Shown here one piece after another: positions 45,795 through 59,900 of a stretch of 64,000 nt of DNA. The stretch comes from Peromyscus leucopus. Lineage: Eukaryota > Chordata > Mammalia > Rodentia > Cricetidae. The notes beneath the pieces were generated by a model that worked only from the letters and a program-made list of their open reading frames with translations, had not been told where the DNA came from and ran no database searches. A program made the translations under genes and the position numbers. The stretch covers positions 43,582,456 to 43,646,455 of the forward strand of contig NC_051070.1 in assembly GCF_004664715.2 (NCBI RefSeq), read 5' to 3'. How positions within the stretch are numbered: the first letter of the stretch is position 1; each line of letters opens with the position of its first letter.

Positions 45795-48700
45795 CTGCAA
45801 TTAAAAAAAGAAAAAAAGAAAAGGTTCATTCCTGCCTTATATATCAAAATGCAACATTTTCCTTAAAATGAACCAAATATACTCTCCCAAACATAGGGAC
45901 TAAAATAACTCAATACAAACTCAACATTGTTATTTAATCATAGGCTTGCCAGAGAGGTTAACAATTTCAGACACTTGACAAAAGACAACTCTAGGGTAAT
46001 TAGGTAGGCACATCATGTGCATATACAGTGCCATACTAAGAACCATGGACTTGCTAATTAGTAGAGGCATTGTGTGGAAAACTCACCTTAAATGAAAATA
46101 AAATTCCTTCCTCTCAAAATGACAATCTTTTTTTGATGAAGACAGTAAAAGCCAGGCAAAATAAACTTTCTACACCAGTTAAACAGAATTTTAAGGGTCC
46201 CCGTTTAATGCTCCCTTAGTGCCAAACACACTCTAGTATACTCTGAATTTTTCTTTTTTTAATTAAGGCACATACAACAGAGGTACACAAGCCAACATCC
46301 TATGCACTGGTTGTCTACTTATAAGGCAGTGAACATGCAACTCACCAACAATCCTAACATGTGCATAGAGTCAGGCACTTCATAAAAATGTTTTGGTCAG
46401 CAATGAACTGCTCTTACAATAGTGATGTCATAAGACTATAACACAGATGAAGAATTCTGGCTGCCTAGTGATACCATTAATAAGAGCCACAGTACAGCAT
46501 ACAACTCTAGTTCAAACTCATTGAGCTGCCAGCCATATGAAAGGACAACTATATACAGTACATAATATTTGACAACAATTAGTTTGACTATTTACTAAGC
46601 TAGATTTTTATTATAATTTTAGAATACACACGCGGGCGTGCGCACTCTAAGAATGTTCTATGTTACATTTGCAGCAGCCTCAAACATCTTCTATTTGCCA
46701 AAATTCTTGATAATATCGAGAAGTTCTATCAAGCTGTGGGTACAGGTCAACAAGACAGCATATGCCTGATTTGTATAAATACACTCAATGGTGTTACCTA
46801 ATAATGAAAATTACCCAACAGATTTCTCAGAATATGGCCAAGTGTCAAGCAATACATAGTATTATTAAAAACTTGAACTGGAGAGAGAGTGCATCTGTTA
46901 AAGGCTAAGGTTCACACTTCAAAAGAAATACAACTTCCATGCATTTATTATAAAAATTCACTGACATGGATCATAGAAGAGTATAATGTGAATTCCTGAA
47001 ATCTACAATCTTTTAATTGGCTGTATTACTAATAAACACAGGAAGTTATATACCCTTTGAACTCAAGATAACCAATGCCTTTTGCAAAACTTCTTTGAGT
47101 TCCTTTGTATGGGGTGCTATTGTCTTCCTGTTTTTAGATCTTTATTTATCTTCCAAACATGAATGTCAGCACCTCTTGGTGGTCTTTGACTCTTATTTTT
47201 AAATTACATTTAGTTAGTGTATGTGCATGTACATATGTTTATAGGCATGGGCATGCCATGGCACACATTAGAGGCCAGAGGACAACTAGTGGAAGCCAGA
47301 TCTCTCCCTCCACTACAGAGGACCCAAGAATTGAACTCAGGTGATCAGATTTGGCAGCAAGCACCCTACCCATTCAGCCACCCTGCCAGCCAACTAACTT
47401 TCTTTTATTTATTTGTTTGTTTGTTTGTTTGTTTGTTTTAGTTTTTGAGACAGAGTTTCTCTGTGAAATAGCCTTAGCTGTCCTGAAGTCACTTTGTAGA
47501 CCAGGCTGGCCTCAAACTCAGAGATCCACCTCCCTCTGCTTCCCGAATGCTGGAATTAAAGGTGTACGCCACCACACCTGACTCAACCAGTCAAATTTGT
47601 TAAGACTCTTAATTACCAAGCTGTACTCTTATACAATCAGTCTTCTACGTAACTACCATTAATGCACACTGCACCTTTGCAATTTAAGGACTGCCTCCTT
47701 TCCTTTTCTTGTTTGTTTTTGAGAGAGTCTTACCATGCAGCTCAGACTGACCTTGAACTCACAACCTTCCTGTCTCAGCACCCCAAGTACTAGGATTACC
47801 ATCACATCTACTTAAGAGTTTCTCCTTAAGTCTACTTCTCATTGATGACTAGAACTAAAGAAGAGAGTCCTTCAAAGACATGGACTATATTTTACCAACA
47901 TAAATATCCCTTGGTATCTACAGAGAGTTCAGGCATACCCTTGCATCACATACAACAGTATCTGCAGATGCTACAAGTCTCTAATATAAAATGGCACAGA
48001 ATTTGCATATAACTTAGGCATACTTTTCCACTACACTACAAATCATCTCTAGAGTACCCATAATATCCAATACTAGGTATTACCAGGGAGCTTGTCATGT
48101 AGTATTTGGGAAATAACAAGAAAAAGTCTGTATAAGAGGTACTGAATACAAACAACTCTTCCCCCTAATACTTTCCAATCACAAGCTAGTTGAACCCACA
48201 AATGTGGAGCCCATGCAAAGACAGACGAATGTACTTACACTGTAGTCCTAATCATGGTGGCCTGGCACATAGCAGGCTTCATATAAAATGAGTAAATTAA
48301 ATGTGATAAGCCTGTAAAATCAGCTACTCCTAAGAGGACTCTCAGTTAGAAAACTCACAGAAGTGACTTTAGTTTATAATCTGGTCATATTCACTGACCA
48401 CAATCTTCCCTTCTCTCCGTATAAAAGGTAGAATACTGTGCGATTTAGAATCTCCTCCTCATTATTTAGTATGTTGGTCTCATACAATTATACTGAACAA
48501 CCATAAAGGACAGTCCATTCTGTCTTCCTACAGAGACAGAAGCAAACTCCACATTTAAGGTCAATGTTGCCACACAGATGGCTTACTTTATGGATGTATA
48601 TTACTCATTTAACTATCAATTTTCTGTATGATATGGATGCAGATTCTGTAATGTGTCTTTGACCTGGCATACAGCTAGTCTCTCTAGCACACTTTTGAAG

Positions 48701-51586
48701 TCAATAGTAAGGGGGAGTGTCTTGCCTGGGAAGATTTGAGTAGACAATATTTTTCTTGGCAAAATTCATGATTGTATCTTTAAGAAAAATAATTGCTTGG
48801 TAGGGTGGTACATGGGTACTTGGGAGACAGAAGCAGGAAGATCAAGAGTTCAAGGCCATCTATGGCCTTGCAGCAAATCTAAGACCAGCCTGGACTGCAA
48901 AAGAGTTCAGTTCCCAACACCCACATGACAGCTGACAACTGCCTGTAATTCTAATTCCAGCAGATCCAACCCCCTCCTCTGACCTTCACAGGTATGGGGG
49001 GCACATACATGCATATATGCAAAACAAGAACACACACAAATCTGTTTTAAGTCTAAATAAATAAATAATTTATACAGTTTTATAGCAGTGAATTGTCAAT
49101 TAAACCTCAGAACTGGAGACCTGATTCAGGTGATATTTAGGCTACTCTAGCAAGAGCCTGAATTTTCTTAATCAATTGAGAAATTAAGTCATTGAATAAT
49201 AGATACTTTCTACTAGCCCATACGGTTCTGTGAATTTCCCTTCATTTTAAAGAAGAAAATAATGTATGTATGATTCTACAAGATAAAACAGCGGAAGCTC
49301 ACTGAGCTACTGGGACAAATTCAACTAAAAAGAAATGCCTACTAATGGCTGCAGTCTTAGAATTTCTTAGCCTTCCAACTCCTAACTCACAAGTGAGTTA
49401 CAATAAACCACTGTTTCTATTTCTCATCTCTTCTCTAAGTTTTGAACTTCTCCAACCACTACTCTAAGTCTGAACAAGAGGAAATGAATGTTCAGCCAAA
49501 GCCTACCCAAAAACTCCCAGCAATCCAGGTCATACAATTTGGCCTCAAATTCACTATTTAATCTTGCTTTAAGAGTCTAAACTTCACTGTCATAATTAAA
49601 AAATATTTGAAAACTGTTCATATTCTTTCTTACAAATGATTTGTTCATGGCCCGTTTCACTTCATCGGAACCATCTGAGTAGATCTGCTGAAATAACTTG
49701 TTTAAAGCTGCGTCACCCTCCAGCTTCTCATTCTTCTCTTCCTCTTTGATCTCACCAACCAGCTTATCCCAGTTCCTGGTATAATGAGATGATGATGGAT
49801 ACAGGTTCTTCACATCTACAAAGTGAAAAAGACAGAAGTGATTTATCAGCACGTTTGATTATGTCAAGAAATATGTAAATGCTGTGACCACAGTGCATGG
49901 AACATCTTAGCAAGTAGTTTAGGTCACTGAATTTCAAGTTTGCAGTTAGTGTCTCTTTGCTATGTACATCAATAATTAGATCTACATTTCAAAAACTGAA
50001 TCAGTTAGCATACTGTAAAATGTAGGACTTCCTCTGAGCAAAATAATTCAATAAAGCGTATGCTTTTGATATAATATACAAAATCAAACTAAAAACATTC
50101 TGTATGCTAATCACAGAGGAAGTGGGTTAAGCATACAGAATGTCTTGTATGGAAAGTAAAGGTACTCAAGAAACTGAAGGAAGGGGCTGGAGAGATGGCT
50201 CAGTGGTTAAGAGCACTGATTGCTCTTCCAGAGGACCTGGTTCAATTCCCAGCACCCATGTGACATCTCACAATTGTCTGTTATTCCAGTTCCAAGGGAC
50301 CTGACACCCACAGTAAAACACCAATACACATAAAATGAAAATAAAGAAAAAAAAAAACCTGCAACTTAAAAAAAAAAAAAGAAAGAAAAAGAAAAAAGAA
50401 GCTGAAGTAAGATCATAATTCAGACACCACACTGGATTACATGGTTATAGGTAAGGTCAGACTGTGAGAACTGTCTCAAGAAAAAGGAAAATAATAGGAA
50501 AGAAGGAAAATTAGATGGAAAAGAGAAGAAAACTAAAGGTGGCTGAGAGATAGCTGAGCAGCTGTGTAAGCCTAATAAGCCAAGTTCGATTGCCAGAACC
50601 TATGAAAAGATAGCAGAGAATGGACACCACACTGTTGTTCTCGGACCTCCAGATGCATGCAGAGCATTCACATCCTCCCAATAATTACTTTTTAGAAAAG
50701 AAGTTCGAAAAAGGCAGTACTGGGCCAGAAAGCATGGCTCAATGGTTAAGAGTACTTGTTCTGGGCAGGAGAGATGGCTCAGCACTTAAAGAGTACTGGA
50801 TGATGCTCTTCCAGGGGACCTGAGTTCAATTCCCAGCACCAACGTAGTGTGGTGACTCACAATCATCTACACTGGGATCTGATGCCCTCTTCTGGCATAA
50901 AGTCTATACAGCACTCATATACATAAAATAAAGAAATAATTTTTTAAAGAGTACTCGTTCTTACACAGGATCTGGGTTCTTCTCCCAGCACATACAGGGC
51001 AGCTCAAAACCATCCATAACTCTAGTTGCAAAGCCCACTTCTGACCTCTAGGGCACTGGGCACACATATGTACATGGGCATATCTGTGAGCAAAACACTC
51101 ACACACATCAGATTTAAAAAACAAGTCTTTTTAAAAGACAGTACAGATAATTATAAAAATATCAGTGTATACATACACTTTCTAGAATTAGAGGCATTGC
51201 CTCTCATGTGCAAGGTTTTTAGACCAATTCCAAATACTACCAAAAAGCACACCTCATTTTTCAATCTCTAAACCATTTTAAAAATTTTTATTTTATGTGT
51301 GTACCTGAGTGTTACAGATGTGCACCCTGTGAATGCAAGTGCCTGAGCCAGAAGGTGTCAGGTGCCCTGGAACTGGAGTTACAGGGAGCTGTGAGCTGCC
51401 TGATGTGAGTCTTCTATGAGAACAGCCAGTATGCTAAACCACTGAACCCTCTCTCCAGCCCCTCTCAAGATTTTAACACTGGAAGTATAATTTTTCTATG
51501 TGACGATACTCAGGTATCTTTCAAAGTAGAAATGCTCTGAAAATAAAATCAACTGCCACATAGTGAGCTAGTTAATGCTCCATCTC

Positions 51587-51639
<53 letters not shown>

Positions 51640-53549
51640 AGATTACTTCAATAGAAAGTAGTAAGTAATTCCATGGACTTTAAGGATAGCTCATCAGTTA
51701 AGAGCACTGGCTGCTCTTCCAGAGGACCCAGGTTCAATTCCTAGCAACCACATGGCAGCTCACAACTGTCTGTAACTCCAGTTCCAGGGGATCAGACACC
51801 CTTACACAGACAGGATTCAGGCACAACACAATGCACATAAAATGAGGGAGGAAAAAAGGAAAATATTAAGTAACCCCTGAATGTTGAAAAATAATCCACT
51901 AATCCACATCTTAATACACTATCTGAAAATAACAACACATAAACTTATCCACATAACAGAAAACAACAGAATTGGTGTATCTATTTGGATAGAGGCTACT
52001 TGCATAGAAAAACTACTAGGCCAGCAGCTCAAGGAATGCCCTAAGACCAAGGAAATGAAGATCTTGACACATAAATAACTGGAAAACAGACAAACAAAAT
52101 GACCCAGTAGGTCTAAGAATAGCTCTGTTTACTATCTAATTAAACTATAATAACAGCCAGAAATGTAATCCAAATACATGATTTAACAGTTTTAGTACTA
52201 GGTTATTAAAAGGAACTGAGATACACTTTAATTTCATTTTTAAAATTACATCTATTGGAGACTGGAGAGATGGTTCAGCAGTTAACAGCACTTGCTGCTA
52301 CTGCAAAGGACCTGGGTTTAGTTTCCAGCACACACATGGCAGCTTACAACTATCCTAACTCCAGTTCCAGGGGACACAATACACTCTTCTGACCTCCACA
52401 TCAACCAGGTACACACGTGCTACACATACAAACTTGTAACAAAACCCCATACACGTAAAACACAAAATAAATCTTTTTAAAAATTACATTTACTTATTTA
52501 CTTGAGGGAGGTGGTCCTTAGAATTTAACTTGTGTCGTTAGGTTCGGCAACAAGCACCTTCACCTGCTAAGCCTTTTCGCTAGCCTCTGGGCTCCTAGGG
52601 GCTCCCGGAGACTGAACACAACCAGGGGGCCTGCATGGGACTGACCTAGGCACTACATATATGTGACAGTTGTGTAGCTTGGTCCTCTTGTGGCACTCCT
52701 AACAGTGGGAGCAGGGGCTGTCCCTGACTCTTGTACTGGCTTTTGGGACCCTACTCCCCATACTGGGTCACCTTGCCCAGCCTTAATCCATGGGGCAGTG
52801 CTTAGTCTTACTGTAACTTGATATGGCATGTTTTGTTAATACTTTTGGGAGTGTCAGACCTTTCCTAAACAGAAATGAAGGGGAGTGGATTGGGAGTGGG
52901 GACAGGAAGGGGTGGGAATAAGGGACTGGGATATAAAATAAATAAATTTATTAAATCGACACAAAATTTACAAAGAACTCTCCCATTTACACACTGAAGA
53001 TTTTTTTTTTATCTTAATGAAGAAAGAGGGTGATAAGGGACAGAATTTGTATTATCAGAAGTGAATTATTTAGTTTCCTGAAGGAAAATGAAAAGTGTCT
53101 AGATACTATATACATCATAGCAAGAAAGAATATTATTTCAACATGAAGTCAACTGGAAAATACTAAAACACATTATGATCCATTTTTATATATAAATCTT
53201 AAAAACTGGGATGCATTTTACATCTCAATGCAGACTAATCTTACTTCAAGTGGTCAATAGCCAGCAGCTACTGTAGGGGGCGGTACAGCTTACAGTGACG
53301 GAAAAAAAGAAGAAGAAGGAGGCTGCTTCCAAGTTTCCTGTCCTACTGGAACCCAGTAACACTAATATAAATGGTCCCTCTCTAGTAATGTCTTTCTACA
53401 TCCCTTTTCTAAAAATAGTTAAGAAACTACTCAACATTCATTCTGTTTCTTATGCCTTCATTACACCAGTAAATAAAAAAAATAAAACTACTTTTCATTT
53501 ACTCATCCTTCATCAAAACAAAACCCAGGAAGACCTGGCAGTTTTATTC

Positions 53550-53593
<44 letters not shown>

Positions 53594-53909
53594 GCTTTAA
53601 ACATCCTAAATGTCACTTCCCTCTACTGGAAATGCTGTCTTTGTACATTTTCACGTATGACATGGTTACGGAGCTGGGAACACGAATTTAATTAATTCTA
53701 ATGGTAACTCCCAGGAAGAATGGGAATGAAGTTTTAATCTCTCTCTACAGATAAGAACGCTGGCCCAGATAGGTTAAGTGACTTGCCCTTATCTACAGTT
53801 TCCAGCTTGCAGTACACAGGATCTGACAAGCATATTAATTCCTCACAAAACACAACAGGACAGAAGGGAAAGCATCTTGAATTTCTAAGGGATTCAGTTT
53901 AGAAAAACC

Positions 53910-53963
<54 letters not shown>

Positions 53964-56900
53964 CAATCTCAGAACAATTTAAATAATTGGACATGGTAGG
54001 TGAACTACTGAGAGTAATCTAAGTTTCTTGCTCACTACTTTCTTTACCAGACAAGTGTGAGAGCAGAGATCATCTCCACTGTTGGTGAATGTGTCCCACA
54101 GGAAGCAGCAAGTTACCAGAATCACACCCACACTCTGCAGCCCTACATTTTAGTCCTCCACAAATCCACTAGGTGATCCTAGCCTATAAAAAGGAAGAAA
54201 TAATACTGGGCTGCCTATTATATGAGCACTGTATTATACAGTTGTTCACTATATAAACCTCAGCCCCAAACTTCTGGGAATCAGTCCCAAGAGACAGTCT
54301 TTGAAACAGCAACAAGAAATCACCTGTCGGTGTCTCTCCTGGTTTTGCTACAGATTAGTTAAAATTCTATTACTGGGTGAAGAAACACTTAGTCTTTCAA
54401 CTTCTATACATACATGAAATTAATTCATACACACACATGCACACTGGATCTGCTCATAACTGACTTCCTAAATGTTACAAGCAAATGTGTTTTCTACTAT
54501 AAAAGAGGTAAAAACCTGAAAATAGCTGCTGAGATACATTGTTGGCTTGTTTCAGCCATCAGATCAGAGTATTAAATAACAAAAAAAATTTCTCCCTATT
54601 CAGTAATGAGGCAATTACACTAAGATATAATCTTAGGATCCCCCAGATTAATTATTATTCCACTAGTAAAAGATGCCCAACTGCTGGTTATATATGCTTA
54701 AAATGGACTTCGACATATAAAGGGCTATATAAAACCAACCCTAGTTGTCTCCTCCTCTAGGTATTCCTTTACTGGTTTGAGCCATCTCTATATTAGGAAC
54801 AGAAATAGTCCAAATGCCCTACTCTGTGAAGTTCTGAAATTCTAGGAAATCATAGACGAGAAATCAGTTGGAGAAACAAAGGAATAAAGGCAGAACAGGG
54901 AAGGGAGGAGATGCTCAGCCATGCAAACCACCTTACCGTAGTGCACTAGGCAGATCCCAAACAACTGTCAATTCACAGACTGACACAGTAAACAACTCCA
55001 ACTCCTCTTGCCAACAGTTAGTTGTCTGTGTTCAAGCTTCAGAAATAACAATAACTTTACTATATTCAAAGTACCTTTTCTTCATAAATAATGAAGTAGG
55101 GAGAATGCTCATTATTATTTAATTTCACCTACAAAGTGAACTTAAAACCTCAGCAAAACCAAAATACAAACCTGCTATGAACTGTTTTGGTGTGGTCTCA
55201 TCTCCTTGCCCCTCTAGCTTTTCCCATCTCACAGCCTCTGGCTTTTTCATTTTAATTTCAATCTGAAAGAAAGACCAAATAAAATCCATTACTCAATGTA
55301 CGATACATAAAACAGTAAAAATGCAATTTTCTTTAGTCATCCAAGTTTTATAAGAATTAATAGTGTCTTTGACAGTTTGCCTAAAGTATACAAAGTTAAA
55401 TCTGAAGAATTATGAAACATTTATTTTGTTTCTACTCTTAAAATTTTACCCTTTAAAAAAACAACACACATATAATATAAGCTACAATTAAGTCTTGACA
55501 TTCAGGCCAATGAGAGGGCCCAGTGGGTAATGGTGTGTGCTGTTAAGCCTGACAGTCCATGGAACCGGCATGGAGGACAGAATTGACTTCTGAGGTTATC
55601 CTCTGACCTCCATATGCATGTGTGAGCATGTGTGTGCATGTGTGTGCATGTGCTTGCTCTCTCCAAATCATTTTTTTGGGGGGAGGGAGGTTGTCTTGAA
55701 ATCTAAATGCTTTATTGTTCTTCTACAAAAGTGTTCTTAATTATTCCACTAGTAAAAGATGCCTGGCTTTTATTTATTGTCAAATTCTGCCATTCCAGGT
55801 ACATTTGACAATAGCAATAGAAACTGATATTTGATCCAAGGTTGGTAAATTAAAGGGATACAGACTTGGGAATTCTAACAAGCCCTGCAATAGATTCAGA
55901 CAGAGCAAATGTCTGCAATGCCACCTCTGAGACACCCTGTTCTCAACCCTACATTCACACATGGTTTCACTTGCTTCAGAGGAACTTACTCCACTGTATA
56001 AAACCAGTACAACTAATGCTGACAACTGTATAATCACTCATTAAACAAATCATTTCAAGTTGAGAGTCTATTTGTTGAAATGCTTGGGACAAGAAAAGGT
56101 TCAGATTTTAGACCTATTTTTTAAGGGTTTTTGCTTTTAAATAATGTCTTGGGATTAGGGCAAAAGCTAAAACAGATTCACTTATGTTTAGATAATAATT
56201 ATAGACACACAGCTTCCAAATCATTTTATACAATATATAATAATAGCTTTAGGGTGCATACATTTAAAAAAATTTTACTTTTATTTTTTAGTTTTGTGTG
56301 TGCACGCATAATGCATGCGTGTGTGCAGTGCTTGCAGGACAGAAGAGAAGAAAGCCTTGTCCCCAGGCAGTTGTGAGCAGCCAGGTAGGGGTGCTGGGTA
56401 CCAAACACAGGCACAGAGGTTATGAGTACTGGTTGCTCTTTTCTCTAGGCTGGGCTTCAGAACTCATCCCTTACTCCTGACAAACTAAATGCTGCCTTGT
56501 ACAACTCTTCCTGAAGAGACATAAACAAATGTCTACTGACTTCACAAAGATTGCATACAAGTCTAGCTTGGTGAACTAACAACTCCCATTAAATACATAT
56601 AACAATTCCTAGTTTCACCTGAAAAACAGCACATACTAGCACTCACATTTACTGAAAGCTACTGTAACTTGAGCATTTGTGGGTATGAACAAAGAAGCCT
56701 TTATAAAGCCAGATCTCTTAGCAACATCCTAAAGCAAGCTGACCTGAACCTGAGGTTACACTTCATCCATCACTAAGACAGCAGCATGCATGCAAGGTGG
56801 GGACAACTAATTTTCTATGAATTCCTGTTTACACTTACTTTAATTTGTACATACTTATGGTGATATTTTATTTGTGCTGAAATGTGATTTTATTTGTATG

Positions 56901-59900
56901 TTAATAAATAAAGTTGCCTGGGGGTCAGAGTTAATAGCAAGCCATTTAGCAGAAGTCTGGCAGTAGTAGCACACGCCCTTAATCCGATCATATGGCAGGC
57001 AGAGTCTGTGTGTTCAAGGACATAGCCAGCTTGGTGACACAAGCCTTTAATCCAAGTACCAACCATATAGACAGGCAGTGACAAAGAAGTCATGTGGTTG
57101 GGTTTAGAACAGAAAGTCAATAAAAAGACAGACACACAGGAAATAGGTCTCTTCTTTCTCAGGGGAAGGACGGCAGCGGCTGGTAAGCTAAAGGCTATTC
57201 ACTAGTGCTCTGACCTCTTGGGCTTTTAACCCTTTACTTGGCTCTGTGTTTCTCACTTAATAAGACCGTTTAGAATTACATCTACATTCATACTTTTTAA
57301 AATGAAAATGTACAAGTCTTGAGGATTCCGGTAGATACTTCCTAGAATTACTTGCCTGCTTTCAGAAATGTTTTCACTGTAACCATTAATAAGCTAACTT
57401 ATTTTTATTTAAGTAAAATTTCCTTAAAGTTTGAGAAAATGCTGGGCAGTGGTGGCACATGCTGGGCACATGCTTTAATCCTAGCATTCAGGAGGCAGAG
57501 GCAGACAGTGAGTTTGAGGCCAGCCTGGTCTACAAAGTGAGTTCCAGGAAAGCCACAGCTGTTACAGAGAAATTCTGTCTCAAAAAACAACCAAAAAAAA
57601 AAAAAAAGAAGAAGAAGAAAAAAAAGTTTTCAGAAGATGGCTTAGGCGGTAAGATGTTTGTCCTCCAAGTCTAAGATCCCCTGCACCACGTACACAGCTG
57701 GCATGGAAGCATATGCTTGTAACCCCAGAGCTAAGGAGATAGAAACAGGAAGTGGATCCCGGAGGTTTGCTGGCCCAACTAATCTAGCCAATCAATGAGC
57801 TCCAAGTTCAGTGAGAGACCCTCCCCATCTGAAAAAGGTGAGTTGAGGAAGACACCAGATGCTGACTTGGCCATCACACAACACTCACACACACACACAC
57901 ATGTGCATGCACCCTATCCCACCACACACAATTATCCTAAAACTTTGGTCATTTACTTAAATGTTATTCTCAAGAATAGGCTTTCAAGATATCATTATAT
58001 CTGAACACGGTAACTCTAAGTCATCTGTAAGAACCCATACTGTACTGGGTCATCAATTCTTAGCATTAAATCCTACCATCCACCTCTGAGGACTCTCAGT
58101 AGAAGAGAACTTAGTAATTCTCCCCAGTGAAAGACAATTCCTCCAGCATTACTCCTAAGCAATCACGGCATTCAGACACTGCCTTTTTTTTTTTGGTTTT
58201 TCAAGACAAGGTTTCTCTGTGTAGCTTTGCGCCTTTCCTGGGACTCACTTGGTAGCCCAGGCTGGCCTCGAACTCACAGAGATCCGCCTGCCTCTGCCTC
58301 CCGAGTGCTGGGATTAAAGGCGTGCGCCACCACCGCCCGGCAGACCAACCCTACAAGCTGGTGGTAGATCTTTCTCAGGGCCTGAAGAGCTGTGGCAACC
58401 TTTTGCAAACCATTGCTTCATAGTTTCATTTAGCAACTAGTTCTTTGTCTTGAGGACATGCCTTCCCAGCATTCTTACTCCATTCTTTGCAACCAATTGG
58501 TGTATCAAATGCCTTTGTGTTGGAGCAGTAGCTCAGGCCCCCTGAGTAGACTCAAAAATCTACCTTTATTCTTACACTGAATCAATTAACAATCACTTCT
58601 TCTTTACATTTTAGTTTTGCTTCTTTTGTGTGTGGTGTGCATAACCATGCACAGGTCAGAGGACAATTTACAGGAAGCTGGTTCTCCCCACCTCTTCAAA
58701 TTGCTTAATTTTAATATTTACTGAGTGATAAGACTGAGTCAGGGCAACATGTCATACACAAGACAAATCTTTGGTTCTTCCCTCCCGTTATATGTTATGA
58801 CTTACCACCAAAATCTTTATTTCATATTACTCTTCTTGAAGACTGCCTTAGAGCAACAACATTCCAGTGTACATCATGCACACTGAAAAATAGTTGGTTA
58901 TTCAGAAGAATGCACGCTAAAATGTCATCAGTGACTATGGTACATGTTCTGTTGGAAAGATCTTGGAAACATGCTAAAATGTCATCAATGACCTTCTCAG
59001 TGCCTTTGTATACGTCTCCACATTTCCTATGGTCTGCATGTATTGTTTCACAGCTAGAATAAAAATCTGAATTACGAGGGTAAATAGTAGCATTTATTTA
59101 GCATTCACTATGTGCTTAGTGTATTACATATGCCAGCTTACTTAACAGAACCACCTAAGATTACTATCTAGATTTTATATATATTTGCATGCAGTGTGTG
59201 TGTGTGCGCGTGCGTGCGTGTGCGTATATGCGCACATAAATGATGTCAGGTGTCTTGTCCATCACTCTCCACCTTCTATCTGGAGGTGGAGTCTCTCACT
59301 GATCCCAGAGCACAGCATTTTAGCTAGTCTGACAAGCCAGCTTGCTCTGAGGATTCCCTACCTCCACCTCCTGTACACTGAGAATCATAAGCAGTCACCA
59401 CACCCACCTGATTCTATGTAGATTCTAGAAATCTACATGTGGGCCCTCACACTTGTGTGGCAAGCTCTTTACCCACTGAACCATCTTCCTAGCATTGCTG
59501 TCTATAACACTGCCTCCCTCTGCTGTTTGAAAAGGGAAATGATCAAAGATGTCACCATTTGTTTCCCTGAAGATATATAATTCCATTTATTTTCTGTAAA
59601 ACACAGTAATCTAATGGTTATATATGCTGTGGATATATACCATGTTGATTCCAGAATCAAAACACAACTTCTTCTAACTGTAGGTCTCTCAAACCTGTCT
59701 AGCTGTGTAACTGAATCCAGGAGCCACAAAAGCTTTGGAAACAGCAATGCACAACAACCAAAAGTTAATTCAAAACCAAATGTGTAATACGCTCAAGGCA
59801 TTTGGGCAGCCCTGGCCAACACTGCATTGTACAGCATCACTGTAGCCTTGGCTTTGAACACACAACATGCATACTCTGTCTGCCCTGTGCATCCTGTCAT

